Origin: Fontibacillus phaseoli
GTDB lineage: Bacteria > Bacillota > Bacilli > Paenibacillales > Paenibacillaceae
Reading direction: 5' to 3'
DNA: 64,000 bases
Assembly (NCBI RefSeq): GCF_003337355.1
Contig: NZ_QPJW01000004.1
Span: 186,001 to 250,000 of the forward strand
The notes below the pieces were generated by a model that searched no databases, was not told where the DNA came from, and worked only from the letters and a program-made list of their open reading frames with translations. A program made the position numbers and the translations under genes. Below, piece by piece: positions 49,863 to 58,264 of the stretch; within the stretch, counting starts at the first letter, position 1; each line of letters begins with the position of its first letter.

Positions 49863-52175
49863 CTAGACAATCTGAACATTATTCACGCCACTAATAAAAT
49901 CAAGAGTCCTCCTTACAAATGATTCCAATTCAGTTTCGTTAATTAGCTCAGTATGCGCAAAGGGATTTTGATCATGATGATATCTTTTACTGTAGTCATT
50001 TATGTTTTCAAGCTCAGTATGGACAGATTTCATTAATACCAGTGGAGCAGTGGTTGCATTTCTGACTTTTCCGATGAAGTCTCCTAGCCATTCACTACTT
50101 TGAAAATCATTCGGAAATCGTACTCTAAGATTACCTTCAATTAACGGACGAATACTCGTGGCAACAGATCTCAAATCACTTGTTGTTCCTTTTAAAAATT
50201 CTGCTAGTGTGAAGTAACATTGGAAATAACCAGACCTGGTTGCCTCTTCTATGTTCCAACTATCAATGGCACTATCTGAAGTGCCTTCGCGCTTGATGCA
50301 AAGCTGGCTTAATGAAGTTCTTTTATCGGTATATTTGTCCCAAAGCATTTTTGCGAAAAATTCATCATGTGTAAGGACGATCACTTGCCTTGCTCGACTT
50401 GTATATCCGATTACTTGATCTGCGGTATAGTTTTTTCTGTGTTTGTCGAGACTGGTAATTGGATCATCAAAAACAATGATTTTTTTATCGATATCTTGAT
50501 CTGTTTCTAATTTGGCTAAAAAGAAGGCGAATGCCAAACTACTCTTATCACCTTCACTCAATGTATTGCGGAATGAAGCAGCTGTCTGAGGAGTTTTTTC
50601 CGTACCTAGTTGAACAGCCACATTATTTATAGTTAGTGCAAAGTTACTGCTAGGCTTACCGCCAAGGAAGCTTGATTTAAAATCAGCTACTTTAAAGCTG
50701 GCTCCGCATTGTGATAAGTGATAATTAATTCGATTCTCGTATTTATTGAATACTTCTTCCGTATACTCTTTAAGTTCATCACGTATTTTATTTTTATCAC
50801 TATTCATTGTTTGAATAGTCGAGAGAAGTTTCATATATTCTTCGATTGCCTGTACCTTGTTTATTTCATATCTGAGTTTTGTATTCTTTAGTCTTTGGAG
50901 AGAAACGGTCAGATTTTGAAATCCTGTTTGATTAATCGAAGCTCTCCGCGCATCAATTATTTTGTTCAATTCAATGACGGAACGATTATACTCAGTGATA
51001 ATGCTTAATACTCGAAGGTATCCATCGATTCTTTGATTAGCATCATCACTTAACGGAACTATTTCGAATGGAGAGCGTTTTTTTGCTTCAAGTAGCTCTT
51101 GTATTTGGGTTACGAACTGTTTCCAAACATCGTTAATTTCATCAAGATTGATATCGTTTGCTATGAGGGAAGAAATATATTGCTTCCAAAAAAGCACTAG
51201 TTCACTATTTTTATGTACGTCAGTCTGAAATTTAAACAGTGTATCAGTATTGAATTTCTCGTTAAATGTGATCCATAATTTCTCGATAAGTTGGATTGTT
51301 TTCTTGTATTCATCGCTAAAAAAGGATCTAAATGCTTGAACAACATCAACATTTGTAATATTTTGTTGGCAGAAAGGGCAAGTTTCGTCAGTAATTTTTC
51401 TTACACCGTATTCAAGCCACTGCTCACCATGTTGGTCTAATCTATGTTTGATATGGTCTTTTGTTACCTCTTCGGCTTTGTCAAGAACATCATTAAAACT
51501 ATGTCCTGTAAGGTTGCCTTCAAATTTCATTTTATCAAAGGGTGGAAGGCTAGCTTCTGAAAGCAGAGGTTTTCCTTTCAGTTCTGCTTCTTTTGAATGG
51601 GCGTTCAATAAACGTTGGAATTCTTCTATTTCATATTCTAAGTTATCTTTGTTTGGTAGACCGATGAAGTCTTCGATTGATAGGACTCCCTCAACTCCAG
51701 CTTTTATAACAGTTTCCAATTCTTTTTTGTTTTGATTTGCTTTTTTGATTTCAATGTCTATTTGGTCAAGTTTGTTGGCTTTTTCAACACCTGTTTTACC
51801 CACTGTAAATAGATAAAGCTGCTTTTTTTGATCGTGTTCAACAAATTTGGAGTAGACGTTTTCACTAACAAATAAGGAATCAAAAATCTCAATATCAAAT
51901 TCAGGTTTACTTAGCCATTTCCCGTTTTTGAATTGGTGCTTCGTGGAATCAACAAGAATATCTATTGATTGTTCTTCAGCCGCTCCAAGGGTCCTTCTAC
52001 CTATGACAAGCTCTGAGTTTTGCTCATGTAAGGAACGTAGGATATTTGAAAGGGTTGTTTTTCCCTTTCCATTTTCTGAATAAACAATATTCATTTTATT
52101 AAATTGCATTTCACCTTTTGAGGTGAATGATCTGAATTTACCAGTGTTCTTAATGCTGATGATCTTTTTTATCAA
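49863..52175 (-). CDS. AAA_13-family ATPase with zinc hook (putative defence protein)
   Basis: A 770-residue protein with SMC/Rad50 type layout. Walker A is VYSENGKGKTTLSN (about residue 33). Coiled coils follow, with CPFCQQ (about 270) as a Rad50-type zinc hook. The signature TLSEGDKSSLAF (about 560) and Walker B IIVFDDPITSLD (about 590) close the ATPase. The last 130 residues (SIRPLIEGNLRVRFPNDF, YSKRYHHDQNPF) are typical of AAA_13 proteins, which include the anticodon nucleases PrrC and RloC. R-x3-E and a later His exist there, but identity as an anticodon nuclease is not proven. TTG 52175 has GGAGGG upstream. Confidence 0.75.
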   Translation of the reverse strand: MIKKIISIKNTGKFRSFTSKGEMQFNKMNIVYSENGKGKTTLSNILRSLHEQNSELVIGRRTLGAAEEQSIDILVDSTKHQFKNGKWLSKPEFDIEIFDSLFVSENVYSKFVEHDQKKQLYLFTVGKTGVEKANKLDQIDIEIKKANQNKKELETVIKAGVEGVLSIEDFIGLPNKDNLEYEIEEFQRLLNAHSKEAELKGKPLLSEASLPPFDKMKFEGNLTGHSFNDVLDKAEEVTKDHIKHRLDQHGEQWLEYGVRKITDETCPFCQQNITNVDVVQAFRSFFSDEYKKTIQLIEKLWITFNEKFNTDTLFKFQTDVHKNSELVLFWKQYISSLIANDINLDEINDVWKQFVTQIQELLEAKKRSPFEIVPLSDDANQRIDGYLRVLSIITEYNRSVIELNKIIDARRASINQTGFQNLTVSLQRLKNTKLRYEINKVQAIEEYMKLLSTIQTMNSDKNKIRDELKEYTEEVFNKYENRINYHLSQCGASFKVADFKSSFLGGKPSSNFALTINNVAVQLGTEKTPQTAASFRNTLSEGDKSSLAFAFFLAKLETDQDIDKKIIVFDDPITSLDKHRKNYTADQVIGYTSRARQVIVLTHDEFFAKMLWDKYTDKRTSLSQLCIKREGTSDSAIDSWNIEEATRSGYFQCYFTLAEFLKGTTSDLRSVATSIRPLIEGNLRVRFPNDFQSSEWLGDFIGKVRNATTAPLVLMKSVHTELENINDYSKRYHHDQNPFAHTELINETELESFVRRTLDFISGVNNVQIV

Positions 52176-52373
52176 GGTTATCCCTCCTTAAGTTAGTATG
52201 CTACTAATATAGGAGTTTCGACATACATCTGGGAAATCCTTCAATTTTATCAACCAATAACAAGGAATTAGACCTATTATGTCGAATAGGTCTATACAAC
52301 TGACTTTATGAAATCACAAGGTTATTTATCTCGTTTTAAATTTAAGATAGTCATTATAGAGATTGTATGCTTC

Positions 52374-52556
52374 TTCGCTACTCGAAATGGGTTTATAGAC
52401 TGCGATTTTATATGGAGAGGCGGGCATGATAAGCTGGTTAGCATCGCGAAGTCCTTATGCTACGCGGCTTTCGCGAGTACTCATGCCCGCAGAGGCTCCA
52501 TGTCAAATCGCTCTATAATCCACGCGAATGTCACTTAATCCACGCAGTATAGCGAA
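52374..52556. other. Nested inverted repeats, possible structured RNA or miniature element
   Basis: Five arm pairs fold into one long structure: TTCGCTA (52374) with TAGCGAA (52550); TTATAGA (52393) with TCTATAA (52512); GCGATTT (52402) with AAATCGC (52505); ATGGAG (52412) with CTCCAT (52496); GCGGGCATGA (52420) with TCATGCCCGC (52481). An inner CGCGAA/TTCGCG pair tops it. TAATCCACGC is repeated at 52516 and 52536. The patch is more GC-rich than its surroundings. The rest of 52176-52668 shows no gene. Confidence 0.65.
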
Positions 52557-52668
52557 GAGCCGATTGTATTTCACAAAAATAGATGCTATTCAATGGTTTC
52601 ACGAAAAAACATAATTTTAGTGATAGAGTAACACAGACAATGTTAAAGACTTTAGGTGGGATTAATAT

Positions 52669-53424
52669 ATGCAGGATAATAGACGATTGTTTACCGATAA
52701 TGAAAAAATGCTTTTATTTAACGAAGTTGATGGCTACTGTCCTATTTGCACGGATGGGCTAACCCATAGAAAAAAGGGTAGGATATACAAGTCCTTTGAG
52801 GTGGCACATATTTATCCAGCTAATCCGTTACCTAATGAGGTAGCGTTGTTGAAATCGGAGGAGAGGCTGTCTGATGATGTTAATGATATAAAAAATGTAA
52901 TTGCAGTCTGTTCAAAATGTCATGGTCGTTTTGACAGTCCGCGTACTGTTGAAGAGTATAATAAATGGGTGAAATTAAAAAAAGGACTTTTGCTAGATGC
53001 CCAACTCAGAAGTACGTATTACTTGTTCAATATTGAATCAGAAATTGTTGTAGTATTAGAAAAACTGCAAACTATTGATGGGGATATCACCACTCTAAGT
53101 TATGAGTCTTTAAAAATCGATGAGAAAACAAATGATTCGCTTCCGTTCATTCTTAAACGAAAGATAAAAAATGACGCAGTTGATTACTTCGATTTCATCA
53201 GAAATATATTTGTGACCATGGATCAAGTTACTCCACATAAGTTTGATACTCTTGCATCGCAAGTTAAAAGTTTTTATTGGAAGTGCATGCAAACAGATAC
53301 CAATCAAGAATACATATATAATGCGCTTGTAAAATGGTTAGATGAAAAGACAGACCATTGTTCTAGAAGAGCATGTGAAATAGTGATTGCTTTTTTTGTT
53401 CAAGACTGTGAGGTGTTTTCTTGA
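52669..53424 (+). CDS. ABC-three-component system protein with HNH-like zinc domain
   Basis: A 251-residue protein. GYCPICTDGL, SFEVAHIYPANP and VCSKCHGRFD (residues 23-85) form a zinc-stabilised HNH nuclease-like fold with the His of AHIYP. The rest, about residues 110-251, is a helical domain. The following two small and large genes overlap or abut it, so this is the effector-like part of an ABC-3C conflict module. A GGTGGG site precedes the ATG 52669. Confidence 0.72.
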   Translation: MQDNRRLFTDNEKMLLFNEVDGYCPICTDGLTHRKKGRIYKSFEVAHIYPANPLPNEVALLKSEERLSDDVNDIKNVIAVCSKCHGRFDSPRTVEEYNKWVKLKKGLLLDAQLRSTYYLFNIESEIVVVLEKLQTIDGDITTLSYESLKIDEKTNDSLPFILKRKIKNDAVDYFDFIRNIFVTMDQVTPHKFDTLASQVKSFYWKCMQTDTNQEYIYNALVKWLDEKTDHCSRRACEIVIAFFVQDCEVFS

Positions 53425-53660
53425 TACTTCCTAATAAGCTAATACCATTTAAAGATAGCGTCATATCTAAACTAGTTTATATATTGGAGATTCTAAGTGT
53501 AACAGATGACAGTGTAGAAAGTCTGTTTGAAAAAACATCTCACAAATTTGAAGATGTTAACCAATTTATATTAGCATTAGACGTTTTATTTGCTCTTGGA
53601 AAAATAGAAATTGATGAGGAACTGAAGGTGATTCGATATGTTAAAGCAAATCATTTGTGA
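53421..53660 (+). CDS. ABC-three-component system middle component
   Basis: A 79-residue protein (ILPNKLIPFKDSVISKLVYILEIL to EIDEELKVIRYVKANHL) with a winged-helix-like pattern. TTG 53421 overlaps the upstream stop by four bases and its own stop lies 23 bases within the ATPase gene. Length, order and the KLIP start match the small middle component of ABC-3C systems. Confidence 0.65.
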   Translation: MILPNKLIPFKDSVISKLVYILEILSVTDDSVESLFEKTSHKFEDVNQFILALDVLFALGKIEIDEELKVIRYVKANHL

Positions 53661-55251
53661 TAAATTTGTTGAACAGCGCGTGGTTTTTCATAAAGGCTTG
53701 AATGTTATAGCTGGTGATGAAATTGCCTCAAACTCTATTGGTAAGTCTACAATGCTAATGATTATAGATTTTATTTTTGGTGGCGATGATTATATCAAGA
53801 AAAACCATGATGCTGTCGACAACTTAGGTCATCACGTGTTTAAGTTTTCGTTTATTTTTGATGAGAATGAATACTTCTTTTATCGTACTACTTCTGATTA
53901 CAAGTTTGTAACAGTATGCGATGAAAATTTTCAAGCTCAAACTAATATTAAAATTGAAGCATATACCAAGTTTCTTCAGGAGAAGTATAAATGTCAAATT
54001 GAAGAATTATCATTTCGAAATATTGTTGGAAGATACTTCAGAATCTACGGGAAAGAAAATCTAAATGAAAGAAAGCCGATCCAATATTTTGAAAAAGAAC
54101 GACAAAAGGACTCTGTTGTTGCATTGGTAAAGCTTTTCAATAAATATAGTGAAATTGCTGGATTTGAAAAACAAATTACCAAGTTATCTGAGGAGAAGAC
54201 AGTCTTAGCTGCAGCTGCAAAAAAAGAATTAATACCTAATATTAGCAAAAGTCTTTTCGGACAAAATGAGAAAAAAATCGAATTGCTTAATGATGAACTG
54301 ACAAAATTAAAGGAGAGTATAGTCAGCGCTGCATTAAATATTGAAGCACTTGTCTCAAAGGATATTCTTGACCTTAAAAAGAAAAAAAGCAGCTTAGTCA
54401 CACAAAAGAATGTATTTGAAAGTCGTTTGAAAAGAACATTAACAAACATTGAGAATAAAAATATAAATGCAAAGTCAGAATTGGAACAACTGATTGAGTA
54501 TTTTCCCAACTTTAATGTTGAGCGTGTGATAATGGTTGATAATTTTCACTCATCAATTACTTCTATCTTGAAAGACGAACTTAAAAATACTGCAAAAGAG
54601 ATTAATACGCAATTATCTATACTGAATAATGAAATTGCAGATATCGATAAGCTTATCAAAGAAAAACTTAGCATTAAAAATGCGCCTAAATATACGGTTG
54701 AAAAGGTTGTAGAAGTTGCATCAAAAATCAAACAACTTACTGATGAAAATGGATTTTATGCAAAGAAGAAAACTATTGAAAGTTCGATGAAAACTGCAAA
54801 AGAAAACTTGGATACATACAGAGAAGCAATCTTGACTGAAATATGCAGTCAAATTAACATTCAAATGGTTAAATTAAATAAAGAAATTTATTCAGACAAC
54901 AGACGCGCTCCAGTGCTATCTATTCAAGGGGAGAGGTACTCATTTAATACCTTTGGAGATACTGGTACTGGCACTGCTTTTGCCAACTTAATTACTTTTG
55001 ATATAGCTCTTTTGGAACTGACATGTTTGCCTGCACTAGTACACGACTTACCTCTCATGAAAAATATTGAGAATAATGCACTCGAAAATATTGTGGAGAT
55101 TTATAACAAGAGCAACAAACAAATTTTTATAGCGATAGATAAAGTAAATTCCTATAAGAAAGAGACAGGGAAGTTAATTTCAGATAGAACCGTTTTACAA
55201 CTAGCTAAAAATAAAATACTATTTACGAAAAATTGGAATAAGGACCTATGA
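53638..55251 (+). CDS. DUF2326-type ABC ATPase of the three-component system
   Basis: A 537-residue SMC-like protein. Walker A is diverged: IASNSIGKSTMLMIIDFIFGG near residue 34. A long coiled coil spans 170-380. Late SFNTFGDTGTGTAFANLITFDIALLEL and LPALVHDLPLMKNIE fill the place of signature and Walker B. DUF2326 proteins are the ABC ATPase of ABC-3C modules, thought to sense foreign nucleic acid and act through the nuclease part. The next intergenic region holds a terminator. Confidence 0.75.
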   Translation: MLKQIICDKFVEQRVVFHKGLNVIAGDEIASNSIGKSTMLMIIDFIFGGDDYIKKNHDAVDNLGHHVFKFSFIFDENEYFFYRTTSDYKFVTVCDENFQAQTNIKIEAYTKFLQEKYKCQIEELSFRNIVGRYFRIYGKENLNERKPIQYFEKERQKDSVVALVKLFNKYSEIAGFEKQITKLSEEKTVLAAAAKKELIPNISKSLFGQNEKKIELLNDELTKLKESIVSAALNIEALVSKDILDLKKKKSSLVTQKNVFESRLKRTLTNIENKNINAKSELEQLIEYFPNFNVERVIMVDNFHSSITSILKDELKNTAKEINTQLSILNNEIADIDKLIKEKLSIKNAPKYTVEKVVEVASKIKQLTDENGFYAKKKTIESSMKTAKENLDTYREAILTEICSQINIQMVKLNKEIYSDNRRAPVLSIQGERYSFNTFGDTGTGTAFANLITFDIALLELTCLPALVHDLPLMKNIENNALENIVEIYNKSNKQIFIAIDKVNSYKKETGKLISDRTVLQLAKNKILFTKNWNKDL

Positions 55252-55274
55252 AAACATGTAATCAGATTTGAAAG

Positions 55275-55308
55275 CCCTATACCGCTTAAGCGGTTATAGG
55301 GTATTTTT
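55275..55308 (+). terminator. Terminator after the ABC-3C operon
   Basis: CCCTATACCGCTT and AAGCGGTTATAGGG pair across the centre with one unpaired T, followed by TATTTTTC. Confidence 0.75.
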
Positions 55309-55427
55309 CTGCTCTTACGTCTAAGTGCAGAAGTTTTTGTGAATAATAAAAGGAAATCATAAAGCAATCACGAATACTTTACTATGATGAGATAATTCCT
55401 TATCTATCTGTGAATGGTGGTGAATGC

Positions 55428-56036
55428 ATGAACGAACAAATTATTACTACGGCAATGCAAGTGCTGGAAGAACATCATGGCTTCGCACGAACAAAAGATT
55501 TTATTATGGCTGGTATATCTCCTTATTACATAAAAAAGCTGGAGTCCATTGGCGAAATTGAACGGGTTAAGCAAGGAGTTTATCGACAAGCTGGTCAAAT
55601 TAACGAACTGCCCAATGAAATGGTTGAAGTATCCAAACTAGTTCCCAAAGGGGTTATCTGTCTTCTCTCTGCCCTCTCCTACTATGAACTGACAACCTAT
55701 AATCCTTGGGAATATCACGTTGCTATTCATCGCGGCGGTAAAAAACCAAAGCTTCCAGACTACCCGCCCATTAAAATAATTTATTTGGCAGATGCTCAGT
55801 TCAACATAGGTATCGATGAGATTAGTATTGATGGCTCGGCAGTTAAAATTTATGACCGTGAAAAAACAATCTGTGACATGGTGCGCTATCGTGAGAAAAT
55901 TGGAATTGACTTGATGAAAGAAGGATTGAGGAATTACCTTCAATCCCGTCATAAAAATATAACAAGGCTTGTCTCTTATGCTGATAAGTTGCGGATTCGA
56001 ACCGTTTTGCAAAAGTATTTGGAGGTGCTGATTTGA
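55428..56036 (+). CDS. AbiEi-type antitoxin, transcriptional regulator
   Basis: A 202-residue protein. The N-terminal winged helix (GFARTKDFIMAGISPYYIKKLESIGEIERVKQGVYR) is followed by a conserved body with GVICLLSALSYYELTTYNPWEYHVAIHRG and VKIYDREKTICDMVRYREKIG. This is AbiEi, the antitoxin of type IV AbiE systems, which represses its own promoter. ATG 55428 is chosen with a GGTGG site; an in-frame GTG at 55410 is also open. It overlaps the toxin start by one base. Confidence 0.85.
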   Translation: MNEQIITTAMQVLEEHHGFARTKDFIMAGISPYYIKKLESIGEIERVKQGVYRQAGQINELPNEMVEVSKLVPKGVICLLSALSYYELTTYNPWEYHVAIHRGGKKPKLPDYPPIKIIYLADAQFNIGIDEISIDGSAVKIYDREKTICDMVRYREKIGIDLMKEGLRNYLQSRHKNITRLVSYADKLRIRTVLQKYLEVLI

Positions 56037-56956
56037 TGAGTGAGATTAAGAATATCCCCGCCTCTGTTTCAGAACGCTTAAAAAATATAGCGAAGAAATC
56101 AGGAAAATCATTTGATACGTTGCTTCTCCTTTATTTTCAAGAGCGTTTTTTATATCGCTTGTCCATCTCCGATTACAGGGATAAATTTATTTTGAAAGGC
56201 GGCTTGTTCCTATTCTCACAAACTCAATTCAAAGCTCGCCCAACCAAAGATGTTGACTTTCTCGCCAGACAGATTGCTAATGAGCTAGAAATATTAAGGG
56301 AGTCGTTTGTTACGATTTGCTCAATAGACGTTCCTTCAGATGGCATTATGTTTCAACTGGATGAAATGACAACGGAGAGAATTAAAGAGGATGCTGACTA
56401 TGAGGGAGTAAGAGTCAAAGTAACAGCTCTTCTAGGGCGAATGAAAAAGAGCTTGCAATTTGATATCGGATTTGGTGATGTCGTAGTTCCGAAGCCACAA
56501 CTTATCGACTATCCTGTTTTGCTTGATATGGCAACTCCACAGGTGCAAGCCTACTCGAAGGAATCCGTCATTTCAGAAAAATTTGAAGCGATGATTACAT
56601 TGTCGGTAATGAACAGTCGGATGAAGGATTTTTATGATATCTATATCCTGCTAACGACTAATGATTTTGATGGTCGCATTCTTTACGAGGCAGTGTTTGA
56701 AACATTTCAGCGACGAGGTACAGTATTGGAAAAAGAGCATCCTTTGTTTATTGCAGACTTTGCTGAGGATGAGAGTCGGACAAAACAATGGGTGGCTTTT
56801 GTACGTCGTTTAGGGATTGAGGAGCAGTTTGTATTTCAAGATATTATGACTTATCTTGTTGATTTTCTTAAGCCTATCTATCAATCAATACTTAACGAGA
56901 AAGAGTTTTTTGGTCATTGGAGTTGTATAGACAGAGCTTGGATGATCAAGGGATAA
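56036..56956 (+). CDS. AbiEii-type nucleotidyltransferase toxin
   Basis: A 306-residue nucleotidyltransferase. FILKGGLFLFSQTQFKARPTKDVDFLARQI holds the G(G/L) loop and DVD metal pair, and VRVKVTALLGRMKKSLQFDIGFGDVVVP provides the later part. AbiEii proteins transfer nucleotides to tRNA or use GTP and arrest growth in phage-infected cells. GGAGGT lies nine bases before ATG 56036. Confidence 0.85.
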   Translation: MSEIKNIPASVSERLKNIAKKSGKSFDTLLLLYFQERFLYRLSISDYRDKFILKGGLFLFSQTQFKARPTKDVDFLARQIANELEILRESFVTICSIDVPSDGIMFQLDEMTTERIKEDADYEGVRVKVTALLGRMKKSLQFDIGFGDVVVPKPQLIDYPVLLDMATPQVQAYSKESVISEKFEAMITLSVMNSRMKDFYDIYILLTTNDFDGRILYEAVFETFQRRGTVLEKEHPLFIADFAEDESRTKQWVAFVRRLGIEEQFVFQDIMTYLVDFLKPIYQSILNEKEFFGHWSCIDRAWMIKG

Positions 56957-56974
56957 TAAAATGAATTAATATTG

Positions 56975-57007
56975 AAAGGACACACAATTTGGATTGTGTG
57001 TCCTTTC
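56975..57007 (+). terminator. Hairpin after AbiEii
   Basis: AAAGGACACACAAT (56975-56988) pairs perfectly with ATTGTGTGTCCTTT (56993-57006) around TTGG. The only plausible start of the following methyltransferase frame lies within this hairpin. Confidence 0.75.
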
Positions 57008-57791
57008 GTGCTATAACAGGGTACAGAATGTTCATAACAAGAGCCGAATCTATCAACGTGACTGCATAGAAGGCATGAAGCTGATGCCTGATAACAGCAT
57101 TGACCTTGTTATTGCTGACCCACCCTACAATCTTGGAAATAACGGAACAAAGCTTAACATGAAAGAAATCTACGGTTTCAATCAATTTAAGGAAGATTGG
57201 GACAAGATAGATGACTTTCACTCATTCAATAAAGCATGGATTGACGAATGCCATCGCGTTTTAAAACCTGATGGTTCAATCCTGGCATATGGCACGCATC
57301 ATAACTTGTTCACTGTGGGCTATCTTATTGAGTAAGCGGGCTTTTTCACCCGAATCAAATACGAGTGGAAAAAGAAGAATCCACCGCCTAACTTTGCAGG
57401 TAACGCTCCACATTTTGCATCGGAATCGATTATTTGGGCAAGCAAAGGAAAACGACGAACCTATAATTTAGATTACGCCAAAAGGATTAACGACAACAAG
57501 AACATTCAGAGTGTTTTCGAAACGACATTGACTCCCAGAAACGAAAAGAAGCATGGTAAATTTCCTTGTCAGAAGCCACTGGAGATTTTGATCAAGTTGA
57601 TTAGCCTCCACTCTCATCCAGAGCAAACGGTTCTCGTGCCGTTTTGCGGGAGCGGAAGCGAGTGCGTTGCTGCTCAAATGACTGGAAGAAACTTTATTAC
57701 CTTTGAAAAAGAACCGAAGTACATAGAGTTAGCTAATATTCGATTGGAAAATACGAATGAGTTGAAAGACAAGCTAATCCACCTAACATAG
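56994..57791 (+). pseudogene. DNA adenine methyltransferase, disrupted by an in-frame stop
   Basis: One frame from about 57048 to 57791 encodes a beta-class methyltransferase. The first part has DNSIDLVIADPPYNLG, with the catalytic DPPY. TAA at 57333-57335 interrupts it; the same frame continues with AGFFTRIKYEWKKKNPPPNFAG, the target-recognition area, and VLVPFCGSGSECVAAQMTGRNFI, the AdoMet site. No good start is available either, as the frame only reaches a TTG inside the upstream hairpin. So the gene is likely dead. The rest of 57792-57997 shows no gene. Confidence 0.8.
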
Positions 57792-57997
57792 TTACCGCCG
57801 TCTAATTCTGAATACAGCCTGTGAAGACACAGTTTAATATAGATGCAGTAGCATATTTAGATGATTTGAATAACTCAGTTATACTTCAGCAACACATTTA
57901 ATCAGAGCAAAGCAAGCATATCAGAACTAATCGGTTATGGTACAAGAGTGGAGCGTCATAAAAATAAAATATATAAACAATGAGAGGAGAATGCCCT

Positions 57998-58168
57998 GTG
58001 TCAAGGGATTTAAATAAAGCATACCGTATTCACATTCAGGCTGGACAGGGTAATCTCAACGAGATGATTGATGAACTCGCCAGACAGGTTGTTCATAAAA
58101 ACATAGATGAATTTCAAGCTAACAATTACCGTGTAAAAAAAATCTCAGCTTTAGGACGTGCCGTTTAG
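57998..58168 (+). CDS. Small protein of unknown function before the recombinase
   Basis: A 56-residue protein from GTG 57998, with AGAGGAGA upstream. It reads RDLNKAYRIHIQAGQGNLNEMIDELARQVV then a Lys/Arg-rich end. No motif was recognised. It is 97 bases before the recombinase, with a hairpin at about 58202-58236 between them. A directionality factor is one possibility, purely from position. Confidence 0.5.
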   Translation: MSRDLNKAYRIHIQAGQGNLNEMIDELARQVVHKNIDEFQANNYRVKKISALGRAV

Positions 58169-58201
58169 AAATTAGCTATTCATAAATTTGAACATACAGC
58201 A

Positions 58202-58245
58202 GTCCCTTTGGCTTGAGTTTGATCCGCCAGAGGGATTTGCTTTTA
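58202..58245 (+). terminator. Hairpin between the small gene and the recombinase
   Basis: GTCCCTTTGGC (58202-58212) pairs with GCCAGAGGGAT (58226-58236) with one TT/AG internal loop, followed by TTGCTTTT. Confidence 0.45.
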
Positions 58246-58264
58246 TATAAGGGGAATGATTCAG

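Noticed and set aside
52308-52538. 76-codon frame between the AAA ATPase and the HNH gene
   Set aside because: It runs through the nested inverted repeats, lacks a ribosome site and looks like chance coding.
52374-52556. Retron non-coding RNA
   Set aside because: No reverse transcriptase frame is found anywhere in the window.
49863-55251. Septu or Wadjet identity for the ATPase plus HNH genes
   Set aside because: The HNH gene is divergent from the AAA_13 gene and belongs with the DUF2326 ATPase; JetA-D type proteins are absent.
57271-57471. Separate small gene in the middle of the methyltransferase
   Set aside because: It is in another frame; the true frame continues past the TAA with methyltransferase motifs.
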